From the NCBI RefSeq assembly GCF_024436395.1, contig NZ_JAFMZO010000004.1:248001-312000 (forward strand): DNA of 64,000 nucleotides. Reading direction: 5' to 3'. The stretch's first letter is position 1; each line of letters opens with the position of its first letter. The position numbers were made by a program, and so were the translations under genes. Source of the DNA: Paradesertivirga mongoliensis (GTDB taxonomy: Bacteria; Bacteroidota; Bacteroidia; Sphingobacteriales; Sphingobacteriaceae). The notes under the pieces were generated by a model. It worked only from the letters and a program-made list of their open reading frames with translations. It ran no database searches and was not told where the DNA came from. Below are positions 52,996 to 62,003 of the stretch, piece after piece.

Positions 52996-53110
52996 GTCTT
53001 ATCTCGTCGCAATTTACCTGTAAATTGTCGCGTTCGTACAGCTGGCTGTTAAAGGTATGAAGGCATCTTTGTATTGAATCTACAAGAGACTACATACAAT
53101 AAAAATTCAT

Positions 53111-53482
53111 ATGAATACCGCCAAGTTCAGTACTATTGACGAATACATTTCCGGTTTTCCCAACGAAATTAGGGAAACATTAGAACAGGTTCGCAACACG
53201 GTTAGAGCTGCAGCTCCGGAAGCAATAGAAACAATCAGCTATGCGATGCCCGCATTCAAACTCAACAAATCACCTCTCGTTTACTTTGCTGCATTCAAAA
53301 CTCACATCGGTTTTTATGCCCTTCCGGAAGGGAACCAGGCTTTCATTAACGAGCTTTCGGCTTACAAAACAGGTAAAGGCTCTATCCAGTTTCCCCTAAA
53401 TAAGCCTATGCCGCTGGATCTGATTACGAAAATTGTAAAATTCAGAGTGGAGGAAGTCTCGCAGGGAAGTTTGTCAAAATAA
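53111..53482 (+). CDS. DUF1801 protein (YdhG/Fra-like)
   Basis: 123 residues, one DUF1801 domain: TIDEYISGFPNEIRETLEQVRNTVRAAAPEAIETISYAMPAFKLN and the tail FPLNKPMPLDLITKIVKFRVEE. The fold is shared with the Bacillus frataxin-like iron chaperone YdhG; a role in iron-sulfur assembly is possible. It stands alone among small cytosolic genes. Confidence 0.88.
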   Translation: MNTAKFSTIDEYISGFPNEIRETLEQVRNTVRAAAPEAIETISYAMPAFKLNKSPLVYFAAFKTHIGFYALPEGNQAFINELSAYKTGKGSIQFPLNKPMPLDLITKIVKFRVEEVSQGSLSK

Positions 53483-53539
53483 ACCTGCTGTTAATCAATA
53501 AATCAGTAATTTAATTTGAAATAATTAACTCCTGACACT

Positions 53540-53998
53540 ATGAGGCTGATCCTGATTTGTACGTTTTTAACGATTCTGAGCATTAATGCAAAAACACAGA
53601 CACTAAATCTCAGGTACGACAAAACATTGGCCGACTCCCTGGGCGCTGATATTTATGGAATGAAATCGTACGTTCTGGTTATACTCAAAACAGGCTCAAA
53701 TAAAACCGATAGTAAAGCTATGATCGACAGCTTGTTTAAGGAGCATATTGCCAACATCAACCGGCTTGCTGCTTTGGGCAAACTGGTGGTTGCGGGGCCA
53801 TTCAAGAAGAATGATAAGGCCTATCGTGGAATTTTCATCCTTAATGTAAAGAGTATTGAAGAAGCAAATGTCCTTTTAGCAACCGACCCAGCTTTCAGAG
53901 AGAAACTCCTTGATGCAGAATTGTATCAATGGTATGGTTCTGCTGCCTTAGGCGAGTATCTGAAAACACATGAAAAAATTGAGAAAAACCGGCTGTAA
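53540..53998 (+). CDS. YCII-related secreted protein
   Basis: 152 residues with a signal peptide (MRLILICTFLTILSINAKTQ). The mature domain is YCII-like: KSYVLVILKTGSN, HIANINRLAALGKLVVAGPF, GIFILNVKSIEEANVLLATDPAFR. Such proteins are small ferredoxin-like folds of unknown role; secretion is unusual for the family but seen in Bacteroidota. It ends one base before the stop of convergent trpA, with no room for a terminator. Confidence 0.85.
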   Translation: MRLILICTFLTILSINAKTQTLNLRYDKTLADSLGADIYGMKSYVLVILKTGSNKTDSKAMIDSLFKEHIANINRLAALGKLVVAGPFKKNDKAYRGIFILNVKSIEEANVLLATDPAFREKLLDAELYQWYGSAALGEYLKTHEKIEKNRL

Positions 53999-54784
53999 TC
54001 AGGCGAACTCTTGTTTCCCTTTTAAAGAACTTACGAACTCGGGAATCCTTTCCATATAATTGTCTTCTCCTAATAACTTCACAAATGCGGTTCCGACAAT
54101 CGCTCCGTTGGCATATTCGGTGGCCTTGCTGAAGCTTTTATTATCAGAAATTCCGAAACCTATCATCGTTGGGTTCTTAAGCTGCATTGCTTTAATTCTC
54201 GAAAAGTAATTCTCGGTTACATCCGACAGCGAAACATCTTTACCTGTGGTTGATGAAGAGGATAGCAGATAAATGAAGCCGTTTGTAAGCTCGTCGATTT
54301 TCCGGATCCGCTCTTCTGATGTTTGTGGTGTGATGAGAAAAACGTTGCTCAGATTGCTTCCGCGAAAGCAATTAATATAGAGTTCTTCGTATTCGTACAT
54401 CGGAAGATCGGGGGCGATAAGTCCGTCAATCCCAACCTCCTTGCACGATGCGCAAAATTTTTCTACTCCATATTGAAGAATCGGGTTAACATAGCCCATT
54501 AAAAGGACAGGGATCGATACCCTTTTCCTCAGATCTTTTAATTGCTCGAACAGCACTTTCAGGGTCATGCCATTTTCAATTGATTTCAAAGAACTGTTTT
54601 GAATAACCGGCCCGTCTGCCAGGGGATCTGAATAGGGGATACCTATTTCAAGGAAATCTGCACCCGCTTTTTCCAGGGCCTCAGCAATGTCGATGGTACT
54701 GTTAAGGCCCGGGTATCCGGCTGTGAAATATATAGAGAGGATATTTTCTTTTTTCCGTTCGAAAAGTTGATTGATTCTGTTCAT
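53999..54784 (-). CDS. trpA: Tryptophan synthase alpha chain
   Basis: About 261 residues from the ATG at 54784 (MNRINQLFERKK); the in-frame ATG at 54796 adds four residues. Family motifs: IYFTAGYPG, ADFLEIGIPYSDPLADGP with catalytic Glu and Asp, and DGLIAPDLP. It cleaves indole-3-glycerol phosphate and hands indole to TrpB. Last gene of trpDFBA; its start overlaps or touches the trpB stop at 54786. Confidence 0.97.
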   Translation of the reverse strand: MNRINQLFERKKENILSIYFTAGYPGLNSTIDIAEALEKAGADFLEIGIPYSDPLADGPVIQNSSLKSIENGMTLKVLFEQLKDLRKRVSIPVLLMGYVNPILQYGVEKFCASCKEVGIDGLIAPDLPMYEYEELYINCFRGSNLSNVFLITPQTSEERIRKIDELTNGFIYLLSSSSTTGKDVSLSDVTENYFSRIKAMQLKNPTMIGFGISDNKSFSKATEYANGAIVGTAFVKLLGEDNYMERIPEFVSSLKGKQEFA

Positions 54785-54785
54785 T

Positions 54786-55967
54786 TTAAAATCCAAAATA
54801 ATTCATGTAATTGGCCAAATCTTTGTCTCCACGGCCAGACAGGCAGACTACAACAGTTTCATCGCCCTTAAATTTCATCTTGTCGAGGTATGCAAAAGCA
54901 TGAGCGCTTTCGATAGCCGGGATAATTCCTTCAAGCCTTGTCAGTTCCAGTCCGGCATTCAGAGCCTCGTCGTCAGTAACGCTTACATACAATGCCCTTT
55001 TGGAAGTGTGTAAGTGGGCATGCTGCGGGCCAATTCCCGGATAATCCAGTCCCGCCGATATCGAATACGGTTCAATAACCTGTCCATCGGGTGTTTGCAT
55101 TACAATAGAACGGCTGCCATGCAGTACGCCCTCGGTACCCAAATATGTGGTAGCCGCCGATTCTCCCGAATCAACACCTTTTCCCGCAGCTTCAACCGCG
55201 ATAAGTTTTACATCCTCGTCGTTCAGAAAGTGATAGAACATGCCGATAGCGTTACTGCCGCCACCTACACAAGCCATTACGTAATCTGGGTTTTCTTTGC
55301 CGGTTTTTTCCTTCAACTGCCATTTAGTTTCTTCCGAAATAATAGCCTGAAAGCGGGCAACCATGTCGGGATAGGGGTGGGGGCCTACTACCGAACCAAT
55401 GATATAATGAGTATCCACAGGGTTATTAATCCAGTCGCGCAATGCTTCGTTAGTAGCGTCTTTAAGAGTCTGACTTCCCGAGGTTGCGGGTATAACCGTA
55501 GCGCCCATCATTTTCATCCGGGCAACGTTTGGCGCTTGTCTTTCAATATCAACAGCCCCCATATAAACTACGCATTCAATCCCCTTTAACGCGCATACCG
55601 TTGCGGTAGCCACTCCATGCTGACCGGCCCCGGTTTCGGCAATAATTCGCTTTTTGCCCAGTCGTTCGGCCAGTAAGATTTGTCCGACGGTGTTGTTGAT
55701 CTTATGTGCGCCGGTATGGTTCAGGTCTTCCCGTTTAAGGAAGATGTTGGCACCATATTTTTTAGAGAGGCGCCCTGCAAAATATAAAGGTGAAGGGCGT
55801 CCTACATAGTCTCTTAACAATTGCTGATACTCCTCCTGAAATTTGGGATCAGACATAATCACAAGATATTTTTCCCGCAGTTCTTCAACGTTTGGATATA
55901 GCATTTCAGGAATATAGGCTCCGCCAAATGTTCCAAAATATCCTCTTTCATTTACATGATAACTCAT
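54786..55967 (-). CDS. trpB: Tryptophan synthase beta chain
   Basis: About 393 residues from the ATG at 55967 ([12 protein letters not shown]); an upstream ATG at 55985 adds six. PLP lysine in [13 protein letters not shown] (Lys89 from the short start), the GAGQHG segment and the [10 protein letters not shown] loop are present. It condenses indole and serine to tryptophan. The long upstream start would abut the trpF stop at 55986. Confidence 0.98.
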   Translation of the reverse strand: MSYHVNERGYFGTFGGAYIPEMLYPNVEELREKYLVIMSDPKFQEEYQQLLRDYVGRPSPLYFAGRLSKKYGANIFLKREDLNHTGAHKINNTVGQILLAERLGKKRIIAETGAGQHGVATATVCALKGIECVVYMGAVDIERQAPNVARMKMMGATVIPATSGSQTLKDATNEALRDWINNPVDTHYIIGSVVGPHPYPDMVARFQAIISEETKWQLKEKTGKENPDYVMACVGGGSNAIGMFYHFLNDEDVKLIAVEAAGKGVDSGESAATTYLGTEGVLHGSRSIVMQTPDGQVIEPYSISAGLDYPGIGPQHAHLHTSKRALYVSVTDDEALNAGLELTRLEGIIPAIESAHAFAYLDKMKFKGDETVVVCLSGRGDKDLANYMNYFGF

Positions 55968-55985
55968 AGTGTCCTCCAATCCCAT

Positions 55986-56624
55986 TTAAACAGGGACTCT
56001 TATTTCATTAAAAAATGATCTTAATTTTTGTATGTCTTTTAATCCAGGCTCGAGTTCAAACCGACTGTTCAGGTCGAGCGCGTAAAGCCTGTTGTCTTGT
56101 ATGGCTGATAAGTCATTCAGATGCTCTGAACTTAAACCTCCACTAAGAAAGTAGGGCTTGTTTAAGGTATAACATTTAAGCAAGCTCCAGTCAAACGTCT
56201 TGCCGGATCCGCCATGTTGTTCTGTTTTGGTATCGAAAAGAAAATAATCGACTGCGTCGGAATACTCATTCAATCCGTCAAAGTTTGCCGGGTTACTTAT
56301 TCCTACAGCTTTAATTACTTCAACATCCACCGTCCGGAATTTATCGCAAAACTCTGCCGATTCCTTTCCATGCAGCTGTATTGCATCGAGTTTAAAATCG
56401 CTGATTTTATCAACTATCACGCGGTAAGACTCGTTGACAAAAACGCCGGTTTTTTTTATGTCAGACGGTATCTTTTTCAGAATGTTCTGATCTATTTCCC
56501 CGACATACCGTTTTGATTCAGGATAAAAGATGAAGCCTATATAGTCGGGTTGCAGAGCAGCCAGTTGTATGGTGTTTTCCGCATCGCGCATACCACAAAC
56601 CTTAAGCTTAATATCTTTTCTCAT
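55986..56624 (-). CDS. trpF: Phosphoribosylanthranilate isomerase
   Basis: 212 residues, TIM barrel. KVCGMRDAENT start, GVFVNESYR, IQLHGKESAEFC, and the phosphate loop with LSGGLSSEHLND then LDLNSRFE are all typical. It overlaps trpD by one base at 56624. No trpC (indole-3-glycerol-phosphate synthase) lies between trpD and trpF, where most Bacteroidota have it, so trpC must be elsewhere. Confidence 0.95.
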   Translation of the reverse strand: MRKDIKLKVCGMRDAENTIQLAALQPDYIGFIFYPESKRYVGEIDQNILKKIPSDIKKTGVFVNESYRVIVDKISDFKLDAIQLHGKESAEFCDKFRTVDVEVIKAVGISNPANFDGLNEYSDAVDYFLFDTKTEQHGGSGKTFDWSLLKCYTLNKPYFLSGGLSSEHLNDLSAIQDNRLYALDLNSRFELEPGLKDIQKLRSFFNEIRVPV

Positions 56625-57616
56625 TACTTTATGCTAAGTAGGGTTTTGAAACTGCTGAGCGCCTTTTTGCTCACCAGTGATTCTTCTGCAACGTAAAAGC
56701 AATCGCCAAAGCTTTTTTCCGGCTGAATGGTCTGTATCGCGATAGCCGCATTACATAAGACCGTGTTGTTTTGTTCGTTAGTACCTCTGCCCTCGAGGAT
56801 GCCAGTAAAAATCCTGGCCGATTCTTCTACTGTTTCACCTCCTGTGATCAGCTCGGGAGAGATCTTTTCAAAACCAAGGCTTTCAACCGTTCTGATCTTC
56901 TCGCCGGAGTTAGAGAATACCTTAAAGCTGTTCGTCAGAGAGATTTCATCGTATCCACCTAAATCATGTAATATGGTATAGCTTTTAGACGACTTTTGAT
57001 AAAGGTAAGCGTAAATACGTGCCAGCTCGAGGCTAAATACTCCCACACTCTGAAAACGTGGTTGCGCCGGATTACACATCGGCCCAAGCATATTAAAGAA
57101 GGTTTTAACACCCAGTTCTTTTCTTATTGGTGATACCGTTTTCATTGCCGGGTGAAATAATGGGGCATGGAGGAAGCATATTCCAGCCTCGTCTAAACTT
57201 CTTTTTAATTTCCCGGTATCGTTACTGAACTGGTATCCCAGATATTCCATAACATTTGAAGATCCGCAGCCCGACGATACGCCGTAGTTGCCATGTTTCG
57301 CCACTTTGTGTCCGGCTCCGGCCACTATAAACGATGCCAGGGTAGAAATATTGAAGGTGTTTTTTCCATCGCCGCCTGTTCCGCATAAGTCAATCAGGTC
57401 GTAATCTGCCAAACCGGGTTTTAAACACAGGTCGAGCATGCCATCTCTGAATCCTTCCAATTCTTCCACCGTGATACTCCTCATGCAGTAGGCGGTCATA
57501 AAAGCCGCCATTTGTGACGAGTTGTACTTACCTGTGGCGATGCTGGTGAGGATCTCTCTCGCCTGTTGTTGTGTGAATGTTTTGTGTTCGAATAAGTGAT
57601 TTAATATGTCTTTCAT
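56624..57616 (-). CDS. trpD: Anthranilate phosphoribosyltransferase
   Basis: 330 residues. The PRPP-binding motif DLCGTGGDGKNTFNIST and the KHGNYGVSSGCGSSNVMEYLG segment are canonical; domains are a small helical N-terminus and the alpha/beta phosphoribosyltransferase body. First structural gene of this trp cluster; trpE and trpG are absent from the window. The start codon lies 19 bases beyond the T-run of the leader terminator. Confidence 0.97.
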   Translation of the reverse strand: MKDILNHLFEHKTFTQQQAREILTSIATGKYNSSQMAAFMTAYCMRSITVEELEGFRDGMLDLCLKPGLADYDLIDLCGTGGDGKNTFNISTLASFIVAGAGHKVAKHGNYGVSSGCGSSNVMEYLGYQFSNDTGKLKRSLDEAGICFLHAPLFHPAMKTVSPIRKELGVKTFFNMLGPMCNPAQPRFQSVGVFSLELARIYAYLYQKSSKSYTILHDLGGYDEISLTNSFKVFSNSGEKIRTVESLGFEKISPELITGGETVEESARIFTGILEGRGTNEQNNTVLCNAAIAIQTIQPEKSFGDCFYVAEESLVSKKALSSFKTLLSIK

Positions 57617-57635
57617 TTATGTGTGCCTTTTAGGC

Positions 57636-57664
57636 AAAAAAAAAGGTTGCTCTTTGAAGCAACC
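57636..57664 (-). terminator. Attenuator terminator upstream of trpD
   Basis: In the transcript: GGTTGCTT, loop CAAA, GAGCAACC (one U-G pair), then nine Us (57644..57636). It lies between the Trp leader peptide and trpD, so it is the 3:4 terminator of an attenuator rather than an operon end. Confidence 0.85.
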
Positions 57665-57690
57665 CTAATTTAGTTCTATAAAAATATATG

Positions 57691-57734
57691 TCCCTATGGA
57701 ATTGCTAACGAATTAACATTTGCCACCATAGAGA
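57691..57734 (-). promoter_or_regulatory. trp attenuator alternative stems (regions 1 and 2)
   Basis: Region 1 TCTCTATGG (57734..57726) overlaps the first Trp codon of the leader peptide and pairs with CCATAGGGA (57699..57691), nine pairs with one U-G. Region 2 also contains AGCAATTCC (57706..57698), which can pair with GG and TTGCT of the terminator's left arm (57665..57658) as antiterminator. Stalling at the Trp codons would bury region 1 and favour the antiterminator. Confidence 0.7.
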
Positions 57735-57758
57735 TTTATATTCTGTTGTTTTTTTCAT
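57705..57758 (-). CDS. trpL: trp operon leader peptide with tandem Trp codons
   Basis: ATG at 57758..57756, 17 codons, stop TAG at 57707..57705: MKKTTEYKSLWWQMLIR. The two adjacent TGG codons (57728..57723) are the signature of a ribosome-mediated attenuator. It is followed by mutually exclusive stems and a terminator before trpD. It is not an enzyme; its translation senses charged tRNA-Trp. Confidence 0.85.
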   Translation of the reverse strand: MKKTTEYKSLWWQMLIR

Positions 57759-57768
57759 ATCCAAGTGT

Positions 57769-57803
57769 TGCAAATATGCCTATATCTTTTTTGCTGTGCA
57801 AAA
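57769..57803 (-). promoter_or_regulatory. Candidate promoter of the trp operon
   Basis: On the minus strand a TTTTG is followed after 20 bases by CATATTTG, one base off TAnnTTTG, ending about 11 bases before the leader ATG. Spacing fits Bacteroidota promoters and would give a very short 5' leader before trpL. Confidence 0.55.
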
Positions 57804-57902
57804 ATATTGTTTAAATTTTATTTTGTCGATAAAACATCCCGGTTATAAATGTACGCTGTTTATATTCGTCGCAAAAACACTCAATAATTTATTTTAGCCC
57901 AC

Positions 57903-58790
57903 ATGAGGAGCAGACGTACAAAGTATATTATTTCGATGAGGCAGAAGGTGGCCAATTGGGCATTTGTTGTGGTGGGTGTGGCTCTTGCTGCCTTCGGACT
58001 CAAAGGTTTCCTTTTACCAAACGGATTTATCGACGGGGGAGTGACTGGTTTGGCTTTATTGGCTAATCATCTGAGCGAAAAAATTCCTGTTTCCGTCTGG
58101 CTGGTTGTTTTTAACGTTCCATTTATTCTGATCGGAGTAAAGCAAATTGGAAAACGTTTCGCTGCAAATACGCTGATAGCGGTTACTGCATTGGCGATGG
58201 TGATATACTTCTTTAGTTTTCCGGTTATTACCCACGATAAGCTGCTTATCTCCATTTTTGGTGGTTTTTTTCTTGGAGCGGGTATTGGCCTGGCCATGCG
58301 GGGCGGTTGCGTATTGGATGGAACTGAAATAATTGCGGTTTACATCAATAAGAAAAGTGTTTTTTCTATCGGTGATATTATTCTACTGATCAATGTGGCT
58401 ATCTTTTGTATAGCCGCTTTTGTGCTGAGTATCGAAGCTGCGCTGTATTCGATTCTTACCTATTTGTCGGCGTCAAAAACAGTAGATTTTATTATTCAGG
58501 GGATTGAAGAATATACAGGCGTTACTATAGTTTCTGCCAAAAGTACCGAGATCCGCGAAGCCATTATACACGAACTGGGCAGGGGTGTAACGGTCTATAA
58601 AGGAGAAAGAGGGTATGGTACTAATCCTCACGATGATAAGGATATCGATATAATTTTTACAGTGGTTACAAGGCTGGAAGTATCTAAGATTAAAGAAGTT
58701 GTTAAAATAATTGACAGGAAAGCTTTTATCGTGATGAATGTGATAACCGAAACCAATGGCGGAATAATCAAGCGCAGGCCGCTTCATTAA
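57903..58790 (+). CDS. YitT-family membrane protein with DUF2179 domain
   Basis: 295 residues. N-terminal six-helix YitT part (~15-190: GFLLPNGFIDGGVTGLALLANH, then GGCVLDGTEIIAVYINKK) and a C-terminal soluble DUF2179 domain (~205-290: GVTVYKGERGYGTNPHDDKDIDIIFTVV). The function is unknown; related proteins are putative transporters. It is divergent from the trp operon, sharing the 286-base spacer. A later in-frame ATG (residue 12) is also possible as start. Confidence 0.9.
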   Translation: MRSRRTKYIISMRQKVANWAFVVVGVALAAFGLKGFLLPNGFIDGGVTGLALLANHLSEKIPVSVWLVVFNVPFILIGVKQIGKRFAANTLIAVTALAMVIYFFSFPVITHDKLLISIFGGFFLGAGIGLAMRGGCVLDGTEIIAVYINKKSVFSIGDIILLINVAIFCIAAFVLSIEAALYSILTYLSASKTVDFIIQGIEEYTGVTIVSAKSTEIREAIIHELGRGVTVYKGERGYGTNPHDDKDIDIIFTVVTRLEVSKIKEVVKIIDRKAFIVMNVITETNGGIIKRRPLH

Positions 58791-58833
58791 CGTAACGCTT
58801 ATAGATCAGGTTTTTAGGTAACAGGAGTCGAGT

Positions 58834-59649
58834 TTATTTGATCAAAGGGTCTTTCTCTTTCGCGAAAAGTTCAAACACTTTTTTGTCAACCCAAGCAGGT
58901 ATGAGTTTATTCATTAACACAGCAAGTTTACCCTGAGTTGTCATAATCAGGGTTCGCTCTCTTTTTAGCACACCATTTACAATAATTTTGGCTACTACAT
59001 CGGCAGTCATCATTTTACCTTCGTCCATACTGGTTTCGCCCTGAGATTCGCCGTCTTTTGCCAGTGCTGTATTTCGAATGTTTGATGCTGTGAAACCCGG
59101 AGCCGCAATCATCACATGCAAACCTGTTTTTAAGTTTTCTACCCGTAGTGCCTCCAGAAAACCATTCATAGCAAACTTCGAAGCAGAATATCCGGTACGC
59201 CCGGGCAAACCCCTGTATCCGGCAATTGATGATACACCGACTACTGAACCCTGGTTTTTTAGCAACTCGGGCAGCGCATATTTGGTGCAATAAACCGTTC
59301 CCCAAAAATTAACATCCATCAGGTTCCGGATCACTACGAGGTCTAAATCGTTAAATAATGCACGCATACTAATTCCTGCATTATTGATCAGTACATCAAT
59401 CCGTCCGAATGTAACGTTGGCCTGTTTAATTAAAAACTTACATTCTTCCTCTTTAGAAACATCGCATTGTACCGCAATAGCCTTAATTCCATAAGTCTTT
59501 TCCAGCTCTTCAGTAATTTCGCAGAGAGTTACATATTGACGGGCGCCTAATACCAGATTGGCTCCATTACGGGCAAATTCTTCTGCGCAGGCTTTTCCGA
59601 TGCCGGATGATGCCCCTGTGATGATAACTGTTTTGTTCTTTAAAGACAT
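58834..59649 (-). CDS. Short-chain dehydrogenase/reductase
   Basis: 271 residues, classical SDR: cofactor loop TGASSGIGKA (11-20), NNAG (89-92), active site Ser141 (SSIAG), Tyr154 and Lys158 (YSASK). It should be a cytoplasmic NAD(P)-dependent oxidoreductase of unknown substrate. Its ATG is directly preceded by a TACCTTT-word satellite. recR lies upstream on the same strand. Confidence 0.92.
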   Translation of the reverse strand: MSLKNKTVIITGASSGIGKACAEEFARNGANLVLGARQYVTLCEITEELEKTYGIKAIAVQCDVSKEEECKFLIKQANVTFGRIDVLINNAGISMRALFNDLDLVVIRNLMDVNFWGTVYCTKYALPELLKNQGSVVGVSSIAGYRGLPGRTGYSASKFAMNGFLEALRVENLKTGLHVMIAAPGFTASNIRNTALAKDGESQGETSMDEGKMMTADVVAKIIVNGVLKRERTLIMTTQGKLAVLMNKLIPAWVDKKVFELFAKEKDPLIK

Positions 59650-59659
59650 GGTTTGAGAT

Positions 59660-59740
59660 GAAAGGGGTAAAGGTAAGAGGTTAAAGGTAAAAGGTAAAAG
59701 GTAAAAGGAGAAAGGTTAACGGTGAAAGGCATAAAGCTGA
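59660..59740 (-). repeat. AGGTAAA-word satellite upstream of the SDR gene
   Basis: Plus strand: AAGGTAAAAGGTAAAAGGTA and variants (AAAGGGGTAAAGGTAAGAGG, AGGAGAAAGGTTAAC, GGTGAAAGG). Unit about seven bases, three exact tandem copies and several degenerate ones, ending some ten bases before the SDR ATG. On the coding strand it reads TTTTACC/TTAACC, as before the LutA-like gene. Slippage could alter promoter spacing or translation. Confidence 0.75.
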
Positions 59741-59786
59741 AAAGGATAGAGAAGAGGTCTTACCCACTGATTTAAAAAGACTAAGC

Positions 59787-60401
59787 TTACCTCAGCGAGG
59801 TTTCATAAGGTACCCTTGTTACAATAGATCTCCCAAGGGTTATTTCGTCTACATACTCTATTTCGCCGCCAAAGGCTATCCCCCTGGCTATGGTACTGAA
59901 CTTTACGGGGAAATCTTTAAGCTTTTTATACAGGTAAAAAATAGTGGTATCGCCTTCCATGGTGGCACTTAGGGCAAGTATCACTTCCTGAATTTCGCCG
60001 GCTTTTACGCGTTCAACAATTGAATCTATGTTCAAATCTGAAGGACCGACTCCATCCATAGGAGAAATTAAGCCGCCCAGAACATGATAAACGCCATTGT
60101 ATTGATTAGTGTTTTCTATCGCCATCACGTCGCGTGTATCCTCAACCAAACAAACCAGCGATTTATCCCGTTTCCTACTGGAGCAGATCTCACAGATCGA
60201 ATTGTCTGAAATATTTTTGCATACTTCGCAAAAGCGAATTTCTTTTTTTAGCCTGGTTAAGGCATCGCTAAACCGTTCCACATCTTGCGTGGGTTGGTTA
60301 AGTAAATGAAGAACAAGCCGCAGGGCCGTTTTTTGTCCGATACCCGGAAGCTTAGAAAATTCGGTAACAGCGTTTTCAAGTAAGCGGGAAGAGAAATTCA
60401 T
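59787..60401 (-). CDS. recR: Recombination mediator RecR
   Basis: 204 residues, full length. N-terminal helix-hairpin-helix ([17 protein letters not shown]), zinc finger [16 protein letters not shown], Toprim domain ([17 protein letters not shown]) and Walker-like C-terminus (LARGI... equivalent [21 protein letters not shown]). It loads RecA with RecFO at gaps. The C-terminal codons (PYETSLR) include a small ACCTCGCTGAGGT palindrome that may be related to the interspersed element at 4812. Confidence 0.96.
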   Translation of the reverse strand: MNFSSRLLENAVTEFSKLPGIGQKTALRLVLHLLNQPTQDVERFSDALTRLKKEIRFCEVCKNISDNSICEICSSRKRDKSLVCLVEDTRDVMAIENTNQYNGVYHVLGGLISPMDGVGPSDLNIDSIVERVKAGEIQEVILALSATMEGDTTIFYLYKKLKDFPVKFSTIARGIAFGGEIEYVDEITLGRSIVTRVPYETSLR

Positions 60402-60502
60402 CGTGTAAAAATAACGATTAAGCTGATGATAGTTAAATTCTGTGTAATCATATTAAAATCTATTAAATCATCTTCATACATTTAGAATTCAATATTTAAA
60501 CT

Positions 60503-61981
60503 ATGTCGCCGGGAATATTATTAACTTTTATCATCGGATATTTTGTGATGCTTATCGCCGTATCTTATTTCACTTCCAGGAAATCTTCCGATAATTCCAC
60601 ATTCTTCATCGCTAACCGTAACTCAAAATGGTACCTGGTAGCTTTCGGGATGATTGGTACAGCGCTTTCGGGGGTAACGTTTATCTCGGTTCCCGGAGCG
60701 GTGGGAAAGGGAAGTTTCGGATATTTTCAATTTGTTTTAGGTAACGCAGTTGGCTTTGTGCTGATTGCGACGGTCTTGCTCCCCCTTTATTACCGCATGA
60801 ACCTGGTTTCCATTTACACCTACCTGGAAAAGAGGCTGGGGTACTGGAGCTATAAATCAGGTGCTATGATCTTTTTGATTTCAAGGACTATAGGATCTGC
60901 CTTCCGTCTTTACCTGGTTGGTATTGTGTTGCAAAAGTTCATTTTCGACGCATGGAATGTGCCCTTCTGGGTAACCATTACCCTTTGTCTGGTACTTATC
61001 TGGCTTTATACGTTTAAAGGAGGATTAAAAACGATTATTATCACAGATACATTGCAAACAACATTTCTACTTTTATCTGTGGTGTTATCAATCGTATTTA
61101 TTTCGCAGAGTCTGAACCTGAATTTAGCTCAGACTTTTGAAGCAGTGAAGGAAAGTTCTTATTCGAAGATCTTTTTCTGGGAAGATTTTATGGGTTCAAA
61201 AGCTCATTTTCTGAAGCAGTTTATCGGGGGGATATTTGTTACCCTTGCAATGACGGGGCTTGATCAGGATCTGATGCAAAAGAACTTAAGCTGTAAAAAT
61301 ATCGGTGAAGCACAAAAAAACATGCTAACCTTCACGGGGATATTCGTGATCATAAATCTGTTTTTTCTAAGTGTGGGTGCATTACTTTATATGTTCGCTG
61401 CTCAAAACAATATTGATGTAACCTCGTTCAAAACCCCCGATCATCTGTTCCCTGAGATAGCCTTAAATCACCTCAATATTGTGCCCGCAATTATTTTTAT
61501 GGCCGGCCTCACCGCTGCAACCTTCGCTACTACAGATTCGGCGTTAACGGCGCTTACAACCTCGTTCTGTATTGATTTTCTGGATTTTAATAAAGAGAAG
61601 GATCAGAACTCACCTAAACTGGTTCGTACCCGGCATGTGGTACACGTGGTTTTTTCTTTCCTGATGCTTTTAGTGATTTTAGGATTCAAGGTAATTAATA
61701 ACGATTCGGTAGTGAACGCAATTTTTAAGGCTGCCGGATACACGTACGGGCCTCTTCTCGGCTTATTCGCTTTTGGCATGTTTACCAGAAAAGGCGTGAC
61801 AGATAAATTCGTGCCCTTTATCTGTATACTCTCGCCCGCTATATGTTATCTGATTGATATTAACTCTGTGAACTGGGTAGGGTATGGCATTGGTTTCGAG
61901 CTGATCATCTACAACGCTTTAATTACGTATCTTTTGTTGTTACTAACCAGTAGAAGTACCAAAGAACAAACAACTTTTTAA
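60503..61981 (+). CDS. Sodium:solute symporter (SSS family)
   Basis: 492 residues, about 13 membrane helices. The family N-terminal region (SSDNSTFFIANRNSKWYLVAFGMIGTALSGVTFISVPG) and the later TAATFATTDSALTALTTSFCIDFL region match the SSS fold. The branch differs from the sugar-type symporter at 12359 and resembles uncharacterised Bacteroidota members; the substrate is unknown. It is followed 22 bases later by the LOG gene, so the two may be co-transcribed. Confidence 0.9.
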   Translation: MSPGILLTFIIGYFVMLIAVSYFTSRKSSDNSTFFIANRNSKWYLVAFGMIGTALSGVTFISVPGAVGKGSFGYFQFVLGNAVGFVLIATVLLPLYYRMNLVSIYTYLEKRLGYWSYKSGAMIFLISRTIGSAFRLYLVGIVLQKFIFDAWNVPFWVTITLCLVLIWLYTFKGGLKTIIITDTLQTTFLLLSVVLSIVFISQSLNLNLAQTFEAVKESSYSKIFFWEDFMGSKAHFLKQFIGGIFVTLAMTGLDQDLMQKNLSCKNIGEAQKNMLTFTGIFVIINLFFLSVGALLYMFAAQNNIDVTSFKTPDHLFPEIALNHLNIVPAIIFMAGLTAATFATTDSALTALTTSFCIDFLDFNKEKDQNSPKLVRTRHVVHVVFSFLMLLVILGFKVINNDSVVNAIFKAAGYTYGPLLGLFAFGMFTRKGVTDKFVPFICILSPAICYLIDINSVNWVGYGIGFELIIYNALITYLLLLLTSRSTKEQTTF

Positions 61982-62003
61982 ATTTTTACTTATTTAGGGA
62001 ACT

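Noticed and set aside
57903-57940. trpE or trpG start upstream of the attenuator
   Set aside because: The neighbouring gene is on the opposite strand and encodes a YitT membrane protein.
59787-59810. recR C-terminus definitely derived from a palindromic element
   Set aside because: The palindrome there is only five-base arms; similarity to the 4812 element may be chance, so it is mentioned only as a possibility.
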